Shown here: positions 33,106 through 38,385 of the stretch, one piece after another
Numbering within the stretch: the first letter of the stretch is position 1
How the letters are laid out: every line of letters starts with the position of its first letter
From: Clostridia bacterium
Lineage (GTDB): Bacteria; Bacillota; Clostridia; Oscillospirales; Acutalibacteraceae
Reading direction: 5' to 3'
Length of the DNA: 38,385 nucleotides
NCBI GenBank assembly: GCA_017430145.1
Contig: JAFRNP010000005.1
Coordinates: 1 to 38,385 of the forward strand
Made by a program: the position numbers and the translations under genes
The notes under the pieces: generated by a model
Told to the model about the DNA's origin: nothing
Seen by the model: only the letters and a program-made list of their open reading frames with translations
Database searches by the model: none

Positions 33106-33444
33106 TTAACGATCTGTGAGAAACGTCAGCAATATCCCGAAACTGCAGGATATCAGATTGAGTAAAAAAGAGAATAAAAGCGGCCTGCGGAAATCCTCGC
33201 CGCTGAATTTGTAGATCAGCCACTCCGCAAGCACGGCGAATATCTCTGCGCCCACAAAAAACGCGGTATGGCCGCCGTAGTGGGTGATCAGCACTGCCGC
33301 GGGGTTGGTAAACACGTTCGCCAGCACAACAAACAAAAGCTGTCTGCCGCGTTTTTTGAAGAGAATCGCAAGCCCCGTTTCGATCAGCAGCGTCAGCGCC
33401 AGAGAGACACCAAACATCAGCAGGATCCTTTCGGAATACGTCAT
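33106..33444 (-). CDS. small membrane protein translationally coupled to the MFS gene
   Basis: A 112-aa, strongly hydrophobic protein with about four membrane helices (6-27, 32-50, 57-75, 88-108). No family is recognised with certainty. ATG 33444 overlaps the TGA stop of the upstream transporter (ATGA arrangement), so its translation is probably coupled to it. Longer in-frame starts (to 33732) lie inside the transporter gene and encode arginine-rich shadow sequence. It could be an accessory subunit of the transporter or an independent protein. Confidence 0.65.
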   Translation of the reverse strand: MTYSERILLMFGVSLALTLLIETGLAILFKKRGRQLLFVVLANVFTNPAAVLITHYGGHTAFFVGAEIFAVLAEWLIYKFSGEDFRRPLLFSFLLNLISCSFGILLTFLTDR

Positions 33445-34445
33445 TCGGATAAAGCACCCGCCTTTCTGAATCCGGGGACCATTAGCGCCAGCGTTACGAT
33501 GCTCAAAACCGCATAGAGCGCACCGCTTACGGAAACAGCCAGCCCGAAATACGCCGGCAGAAAGCCCAAAAACAGCGCGAACGTCAGCAGCCCGAAGGAG
33601 AATCCCTTTGCGTGCGGGAAAAGATCCGCCGCCCAGCGCAGCGTGACAGGCATGGTCATATTGAAGCAGAGTACGGCTGCTGAGCCTGCAAGGGGATCGT
33701 CGGAAAACAGGAATAACACAGCGGCGGCGCAAAGAGAGGCCGTAACGGTGATCCGTGCGCCGAAGCGGTCATACAGCAGGCCGCCGACGGTTTTGCCCAG
33801 CACCACGCAAAGAACGAATATCCACGCCCAGACGCCGCTTTTCCAATCGAAACGGAGCAAAAAACCGGTCCAGGAGCGCAGGCAAACGACAAGAAAAAAC
33901 GATATGCCTAAAAGCAGTCCGTCGGCTTTTATTTGCAGCGACGGCAGCCGCGCCGGTTCCGTCACGCCGCAGAACTTAAGCAGCGCGACGGCGCATCCGA
34001 GAAGCAGCAGGGGGACCGTGATGGCGGGGAAGTCCCCTTTCCCGAGTATCGCGCCCAAAAACAACCCGAAGGCCCCCGGCGAGACGAAAATGCCGAGCCT
34101 GCCCGCTCTGTTGCCGCTTTGCTCCAGTGTGTCCAGGCCGCCGCCGATGTGATACAGCGCGTTGCCTATGCCTGCCGACACACTCAGCGGCAGGGGCGCC
34201 CACCGGAAGAGCCATGCCGCGGCAGTAAAGGCGCACCCGAGCGCGGCGAAGACGCGGCAGCGGCCGAACCTGTCCGCCAGAAGGCCGAAGGGCATCTGCA
34301 GCGCAAACGCGCAGAAATTATAGACCAGCAGTATTTCGCTGCGCCCGGGCGCGTCAAACGCGAAACGGTACAGGAGAAAGGCGCAGGAAAAATCGATCAG
34401 GAAGTGTCCGAACGCATACAGCGCAAGCCGCCGGTTGTTTTTCAT
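33441..34445 (-). CDS. MFS-type transporter
   Basis: A 334-aa integral membrane protein with about 10-11 helices. The MFS loop motif between helices 2 and 3 is visible as GLLADRFGR (about 55-63), and its second-half counterpart as GGLLYDRFGAR (about 222-232). It is shorter than the usual 12-helix transporter (about 400 aa), with both halves trimmed. The substrate cannot be told. ATG 34445 is chosen for GGGAGG 8 nt upstream and a promoter just beyond. It leads a leftward operon with the gene at 33106 and probably the SH3-like protein gene. Confidence 0.85.
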   Translation of the reverse strand: MKNNRRLALYAFGHFLIDFSCAFLLYRFAFDAPGRSEILLVYNFCAFALQMPFGLLADRFGRCRVFAALGCAFTAAAWLFRWAPLPLSVSAGIGNALYHIGGGLDTLEQSGNRAGRLGIFVSPGAFGLFLGAILGKGDFPAITVPLLLLGCAVALLKFCGVTEPARLPSLQIKADGLLLGISFFLVVCLRSWTGFLLRFDWKSGVWAWIFVLCVVLGKTVGGLLYDRFGARITVTASLCAAAVLFLFSDDPLAGSAAVLCFNMTMPVTLRWAADLFPHAKGFSFGLLTFALFLGFLPAYFGLAVSVSGALYAVLSIVTLALMVPGFRKAGALSE

Positions 34446-34473
34446 TTTCGCCGCCTCCCGTGCTTTTTTTATT

Positions 34474-34502
34474 ATTCTACCATAACAGAAAAGGGATCGC
34501 AA
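34474..34502 (-). promoter_or_regulatory. extended -10 promoter for the MFS operon
   Basis: On the minus strand: -35 TTGCGA (34502-34497), 17-bp spacer ending in TGG, -10 TAGAAT (34479-34474). Confidence 0.75.
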
Positions 34503-34581
34503 CAGATAAATGGGCGCAAAAGGCGGTCTGATGCATAAATGCCCGTTAAACCATGTATAAACGGTGAATTTCGGAAAAAAA

Positions 34582-34603
34582 AGACAGGACCTGCGTCCTG
34601 TCT
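34582..34603 (-). terminator. terminator of the telA operon
   Basis: AGACAGGAC and GTCCTGTCT form a perfect 9-bp stem with a 4-nt loop. In the leftward direction the stem is followed by a run of eight T residues. Confidence 0.9.
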
Positions 34604-34640
34604 GAAGATGAAAAAAACCTGTGGGGTGGACGGTTGAAAA

Positions 34641-35771
34641 TCAAACGGTTCCTTCTTCCAGTCGTTTGATATGCCGTTCGCCTTCGTCGGCGATCTGGCG
34701 GAACTGCTCGATGCTGTCCTTGAGCCGGGGCAGCGCCGCCTGCTTGTAGGTGCTGATCTCTTCCAGCGCGTCCAAAGCGTCCGTAAAGGCATTGATCAGC
34801 GTGTCGGGGGAGAGGTTGGCCTCCTCCGCCTGCCGGTGGATCTCGGTGCCCTGTTCCTTGAGCATCGAAGAGGTCGCTTCGATCATGCGGTTGGTTTCCG
34901 CGTTTAAGGCGGAGACCTTTTGCAGTACGATCTTCTGGTCGTAGAGCGCCCCTGCCACCGTGACGGCGGTGCGAAGGGCGGATACCGTTACGAGCCGTGC
35001 GCGGTCCACGCTGCGGATCAGCTCCTTGTTGTTGCGGCGGATGATCTCCATGGCGACGATGCCCTGCTGGTTGACCACCAGAAGCTGCTGGAAGTCCTGG
35101 ATCCGCTGGCGCAGCGGGTAAAGGACCTCCTCCTGCAAAAACTTGATCTTATCGGGGTCGCCGTCGGAGGCAAGCAGGTTCTGGATCTCGTTTTCAAGGT
35201 ACGCGTCCATCTGCGTGCCGATCTCGATGTTCTGTGTAAGCTGTAAGGTGAGCTGCCGCATGGCGCCCTGTTCGATCTCCAGCGTCGTATTGTCGTTTGC
35301 AAGGGTCTTTTTGCCCTTGTCAAGGGTGCCGATAATGGTGGCGATCTCCTCGTCCGCCGTCTTGAAACGTTCAAAATACCGGCGAACGGGATTGAAGAGC
35401 TTGCCGATCTTTCCGGATTTGAGAAAATCCGCCTTGGAAGGGTCCAGATCCTTCATTTTGAGGGTCAGGTCCGCAAGGCCCTTCGAGACCTCACCGCTTT
35501 CGCCGCCGGCTTCCGTGAACTGGTACATGCGTTTTTGCAGAATGGCGTTTTTGCTCTCGCTTTTTTTCAGGGCGTCAAGGCCGAACGCCTCCACCGCCTG
35601 TACGCATTCTCTGCGGGAGGGCATGGAATTGGGGTCGACCTGCAAAAAGGTCTCGGCGTTCTTCGCGACGAGCGCGGGGATCTGCTCCTTGACTTCCACA
35701 GGGGGCTCGGTCTCCTTGACGACTGCCGCGCGGATCTCTTCCTGGGAGGGTAATTCCAAACTGAATGCCAT
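34641..35771 (-). CDS. telA: TelA-family protein (toxic-anion-resistance type)
   Basis: A 376-aa soluble, almost wholly helical protein of the TelA/KlaA (B. subtilis YaaN) family. Typical segments are GKIGKLFNPVRRYFERFKTA, the long coiled-coil DKGKKTLANDNTTLEIEQ ... TLQLTQNIEIGTQMDAYLE, and RARLVTVSALRTAVTVAGAL. The family was named for tellurite resistance and is tied to envelope stress, but its biochemical action is not settled. ATG 35771 has AAAGGAG about 9 nt upstream. It is the last gene of a three-gene operon with a VWA protein and a two-TM helical protein, and a strong terminator follows. No terD-type genes are nearby. Confidence 0.92.
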   Translation of the reverse strand: MAFSLELPSQEEIRAAVVKETEPPVEVKEQIPALVAKNAETFLQVDPNSMPSRRECVQAVEAFGLDALKKSESKNAILQKRMYQFTEAGGESGEVSKGLADLTLKMKDLDPSKADFLKSGKIGKLFNPVRRYFERFKTADEEIATIIGTLDKGKKTLANDNTTLEIEQGAMRQLTLQLTQNIEIGTQMDAYLENEIQNLLASDGDPDKIKFLQEEVLYPLRQRIQDFQQLLVVNQQGIVAMEIIRRNNKELIRSVDRARLVTVSALRTAVTVAGALYDQKIVLQKVSALNAETNRMIEATSSMLKEQGTEIHRQAEEANLSPDTLINAFTDALDALEEISTYKQAALPRLKDSIEQFRQIADEGERHIKRLEEGTV

Positions 35772-35804
35772 TGTGGGTTCTCCTTTCGTTATCGGCAAAA
35801 GCTC

Positions 35805-37481
35805 TTACATGTTGGCGTTAAAGAGCTGTTTTAACTGATAGGTAATGTTGTCGGTGCTGGCGTTGATGCAGATGCCTTCGTTGATATCGGAGATCTTCTG
35901 CAGCGCGTCGATATTGGCGTTGTACCCGATGGTGTAGATCGGGATCTGCAGCCCCTGCACGATATCCGTGATATCGGACAGGTCGTTGCCGCGGTTGGTC
36001 TCGCCGTCGGACAGAACGAACAGCATGGGTTTGGCTTCGGGCACCTCCGCCAGCTTCTCTTCGATCAGCTTCATGGCGACGCACACGGCGTCAAAGGTCG
36101 CCGTGGCGCCGTTGGTGGAAAGGGATTCCACCGTGCCTTTGAACAGCGACTGCTGCGTAAAGTCAAATTTTTCAATGGGAAGATTGACCGTCACGGAATC
36201 GTTGTAGGTCACGAGGCCGATATAGTTTTCGGGGTTGATATACTGCATGGAGTTCACAAGGGAGGATTTGAGCGTGTTGATCGGCTCGCCGACCATGCTG
36301 CCCGAAATGTCCGCGACGAAAACGCACACGATGGGGGCGGAGTCTTTGTTCTCCTTGTAAAGCGCCTGCGCCGCGATCAGCTCCTCGCCGCTGTAGTCGG
36401 TGCGCATTTCGGTATAGCCGTCCGGCATCAGGTTGAAGCCGTCCTTTTTGGCCAGCTCTGCGCCGTTTGCGTCGCAGTAGGCGACGAACTGCCGCAGGAT
36501 CTCCTGCTTGTCCGCCGTGGTGGAGGAGATCATGGCAAGCGGGTTATTGTGCCGGTAGCCGAAGGGGATAAACCGGTAGTTTTTCGTCAGCGTCTGGTCG
36601 TTGACGAAGGTCTGGTATTCCAGCACGAAGGCGCCGAAGGTGTTGCGCTCGGCGGCTTTGCGCATCTGCCCCGTGGTCATGGCGACGAAGGGGACGTTCT
36701 GCTGGAACTCGGTAAAGCCCTGCACCGCCTTTTCGGAGCTGATGTTGCCCGAGGAATAGCTGTCTAACAGCGTGATCAGGAAGTTGAGCCCCGTGGCGCT
36801 GGTGAAGGGGTTGGTGTAGCCGGTGATGATCTTGCCCTCGGCCGTCGCTTTGGCAAGGGTCTGGGCGCTGGCTTCGCCGTATTCCTCCACAAGGGTCGAA
36901 TACGTGGATTTGGAGACGACGAGCCCCGCGTAGTTCGTGACCAGCGAATCGGAAATGTTCTCGGTGGCGACGCCCTTCGTGTTCAGCATTTTAACGGAGA
37001 AATCGGCGGAAGGCGAAACGGCGTCGGGCACGTATTTGCCGGACGCGACGTAATCCACCTGCTGGCCGGACGCGACGGTGCGCAGCCGGATGGAGACGGG
37101 CTGGCCGCCCACTTCGGCGCCGCTTTTATTAAAAGCGCTGACCATCTCGCGCAGGTAACCGTCGGTACCGCTGCCGGTCTTTTCGGACGAGGAGAAGATC
37201 TCCGCGAACAGTGCGGTGGACTCGCCCACGGCGATGGAGTCGTCGGTAAGCTCCGGCAGCTCCTGGAACGTGGAGTCGTCGTCCGTATATTCCAGCGTGC
37301 CCTTGACGGGCGTGCCCTCAATGGGTTCGATCCGGTCCACAAGCTTTGTCAGTTTGTTCATCGCGTCCTCGGTGGTGACGGCCTTTTTGCTCTTGCCGAG
37401 GTTACGGGTCAGATACAGGCCGCCGAACACGACGGCGACGACCAGAACGATAATAACGATAAGCGCACCTTTCTTTTTCAT
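35805..37481 (-). CDS. membrane-anchored solute-binding-like / von Willebrand A fusion protein
   Basis: A 558-aa protein. An N-terminal membrane anchor (about 6-25, preceded by MKKKG) places the rest outside the cell. Residues 85-375 resemble a type 2 extracellular solute-binding domain (YLREMVSAFNKSG ... SGKYVPDAVSPSADF ... GLNFLITLLDSYSSG ... IPFGYRHNNPLAMIS). Residues 383-558 are a von Willebrand A domain with an intact MIDAS metal site: Asp391-x-Ser393-x-Ser395 (FVADISGSM), a Thr in NGATATFDA (about 459-461) and Asp492 (VLSDGE). ATG 37481 has GGAGG 7 nt upstream. It sits between telA (33-bp gap) and the two-TM gene (79-bp gap with a hairpin). It probably binds a ligand and a partner protein in a metal-dependent way. 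Confidence 0.88.
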   Translation of the reverse strand: MKKKGALIVIIVLVVAVVFGGLYLTRNLGKSKKAVTTEDAMNKLTKLVDRIEPIEGTPVKGTLEYTDDDSTFQELPELTDDSIAVGESTALFAEIFSSSEKTGSGTDGYLREMVSAFNKSGAEVGGQPVSIRLRTVASGQQVDYVASGKYVPDAVSPSADFSVKMLNTKGVATENISDSLVTNYAGLVVSKSTYSTLVEEYGEASAQTLAKATAEGKIITGYTNPFTSATGLNFLITLLDSYSSGNISSEKAVQGFTEFQQNVPFVAMTTGQMRKAAERNTFGAFVLEYQTFVNDQTLTKNYRFIPFGYRHNNPLAMISSTTADKQEILRQFVAYCDANGAELAKKDGFNLMPDGYTEMRTDYSGEELIAAQALYKENKDSAPIVCVFVADISGSMVGEPINTLKSSLVNSMQYINPENYIGLVTYNDSVTVNLPIEKFDFTQQSLFKGTVESLSTNGATATFDAVCVAMKLIEEKLAEVPEAKPMLFVLSDGETNRGNDLSDITDIVQGLQIPIYTIGYNANIDALQKISDINEGICINASTDNITYQLKQLFNANM

Positions 37482-37504
37482 CCTGCTACCTCCTGTTCTT
37501 TGGG

Positions 37505-37529
37505 AAATGCCGACGGGACGCCGGCATTT
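37505..37529 (-). other. intercistronic hairpin in the telA operon
   Basis: AAATGCCG (37505-37512) and CGGCATTT (37522-37529) form an 8-bp stem with a 9-nt loop between the first and second genes. No T-run follows in the leftward direction, so RNA processing or stability control is more likely than termination. Confidence 0.6.
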
Positions 37530-37560
37530 CATGGATCGTATCGATTGGGTGGCGATGGGG

Positions 37561-38283
37561 TCACTTGTAATACTGCAGCTCTTCCGTCAGCTCCGTGATC
37601 TCCTGCAGCAGCGCGTCCGACTGTTCCTCTGTATCTGCGGTCACGTCGGAGATATCCAGCGTCAGGGTGTCCATTTTTAAAATCAGTTTTTCATTCGCGG
37701 CGATGATCCCCTTGACCTGCGCAATGTTTTTTTCATACAGGGCAAGCTGCTGTTCCTGGATATCGTCCGGGATGTTGTCATTTTTGTAATTCTTCAGCCG
37801 CTTGAATTCGTTGTCGTCGAACATCTGGATCCGCATGGCGGCGGTCTTTACGTTGTCCATCGCCGTGGCGCCTGCGGCCTCCACGATGGTGAGATACCGG
37901 TTGGCGCTCATGCTGCCTTCGTCGAACCGGTTCTTGACCGCGGCCACCGCCCGTTCGGTACTGGTCTCGATCCGGTGGAGCTGGTCCACGGTGGTGCGGG
38001 CAAGCGTGCCGAAATAGGTGGAATGGTAGTACTCCCGAAGGATGCTTTCGATCTGCGGAGAGGTCAGTTGTTTGACATGTTCGACCTTTTCGGGCCCCTT
38101 GAGCAGCATGTAGTTGCCGCCGATGAGCCCCGCGCCGAAGCCAAGCCCCAGCAGGATCGACGTACCTGCCAGAAGGATGCTCGGGTTCGTCGGGTACAGC
38201 GCCAGAAGCCCCGGCGAATAGGTGACTACGGCACCGGCGACGATCAACGTATTGAGTAAGATCAGTTTCATTTTGTTGCCCAT
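37561..38283 (-). CDS. two-TM helical protein of the telA operon (XpaC-like position)
   Basis: A 240-aa protein. Two membrane helices (about 6-28 and 35-58, with a Gly-rich second helix GLGFGAGLIGGNYML) are followed by about 180 residues predicted to be almost all helix, including a C-terminal coiled coil (QLALYEKNIAQVKGIIAANE ... ITELTEELQYYK). In Bacillus, telA homologs (yaaN) follow xpaC, which also encodes a short membrane-plus-helical protein; the position and form suggest an equivalent, though the sequence match is only suggestive. ATG 38283 has AAGGGGG 5 nt upstream. It is the first gene of the operon. Confidence 0.7.
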   Translation of the reverse strand: MGNKMKLILLNTLIVAGAVVTYSPGLLALYPTNPSILLAGTSILLGLGFGAGLIGGNYMLLKGPEKVEHVKQLTSPQIESILREYYHSTYFGTLARTTVDQLHRIETSTERAVAAVKNRFDEGSMSANRYLTIVEAAGATAMDNVKTAAMRIQMFDDNEFKRLKNYKNDNIPDDIQEQQLALYEKNIAQVKGIIAANEKLILKMDTLTLDISDVTADTEEQSDALLQEITELTEELQYYK

Positions 38284-38317
38284 GGCAGCCCCCTTCCCGA
38301 CGCGTTGAAAACCCCGT

Positions 38318-38329
38318 TTGACGCGTCAA
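38318..38329. promoter_or_regulatory. 12-bp palindrome, candidate operator of the telA operon
   Basis: TTGACGCGTCAA is a perfect palindrome centred about 11 bp downstream of the predicted transcription start. A half-like copy (GACGCGTTGA) lies 18 bp further into the leader (38299-38308). Such placement suits a repressor roadblock. Confidence 0.55.
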
Positions 38330-38341
38330 TTGATTTTATTT

Positions 38342-38370
38342 ATTCTATCATATTTTGCGCAAAAAGTCAA
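38342..38370 (-). promoter_or_regulatory. sigma-A promoter of the telA operon
   Basis: On the minus strand: -35 TTGACT (38370-38365), 17-bp spacer, -10 TAGAAT (38347-38342). The leader is about 50 nt. Confidence 0.8.
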
Positions 38371-38385
38371 GAAAAATCGGAGCGG

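Noticed and set aside
33095-33457. alternative 120-codon leftward frame overlapping the small membrane protein
   Set aside because: It is a different frame with basic and cysteine-rich sequence lacking a hydrophobic pattern. The frame ending at 33106 gives clean membrane helices and ATGA coupling to the transporter.

Overview
The window reads as chromosome of a fairly GC-rich anaerobic Clostridia-type Firmicute, probably of the Oscillospiraceae/Ruminococcaceae kind. The evidence is: strong GGAGG ribosome sites; near-perfect sigma-A promoters that nearly all have 17-bp spacers; a homodimeric-type pyruvate:ferredoxin oxidoreductase; a long clostridial-type IleS; a class 1B PyrD/PyrK dihydroorotate dehydrogenase; and a PyrR-style transcription attenuator. 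There is no rRNA, CRISPR array, prophage, transposase or integrase. One tRNA-Leu(TAG) is present.

Layout. 1-5.0 kb: the signal-peptide end of a leftward gene cut by the window edge, a gene-poor stretch with a REP-like palindrome, a class B penicillin-binding protein (leftward), a small membrane protein, tRNA-Leu, an XRE/zinc-ribbon regulator with a MITE-like element abutting its stop codon, and a leftward methyltransferase. 5.0-10 kb: a glycosidase-like protein of unknown function, two lipoproteins and an unusual double-length TetR-type regulator. 10.1-13.7 kb: nifJ. 13.8-15.3 kb: two leftward paralogous zinc-ribbon membrane proteins, one with a Gln/Asn/Pro/Tyr-rich tandem repeat. 15.4-22.2 kb: ileS, a secreted endonuclease/phosphatase-family protein, a lipoprotein and an ADP-ribosylglycohydrolase.

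22.3-31.5 kb holds the de novo pyrimidine operon pyrC-carB-pyrK-pyrD-pyrF-pyrE-pyrB-pyrI. It is preceded by a promoter and a leader with mutually exclusive antiterminator and terminator helices and a PyrR-box-like hairpin. The genes are tightly packed or overlapping, except for a roughly 265-bp gap between carB and pyrK filled by an octamer-based repeat element. The small subunit gene carA and pyrR are not in the window. Together these genes convert carbamoyl phosphate and aspartate to UMP.

31.6-34.5 kb is a leftward group: an MFS transporter, a small membrane protein, an SH3-like surface protein, and a shorter relative sharing its transmembrane anchor. 34.6-38.3 kb is a leftward three-gene operon: a two-TM helical protein, a membrane-anchored fusion of a solute-binding-like domain to a von Willebrand A domain, and a TelA-family protein. 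It has its own promoter, a perfect 12-bp palindrome just downstream of it, and a strong terminator. This operon is the best candidate for a poorly described system.
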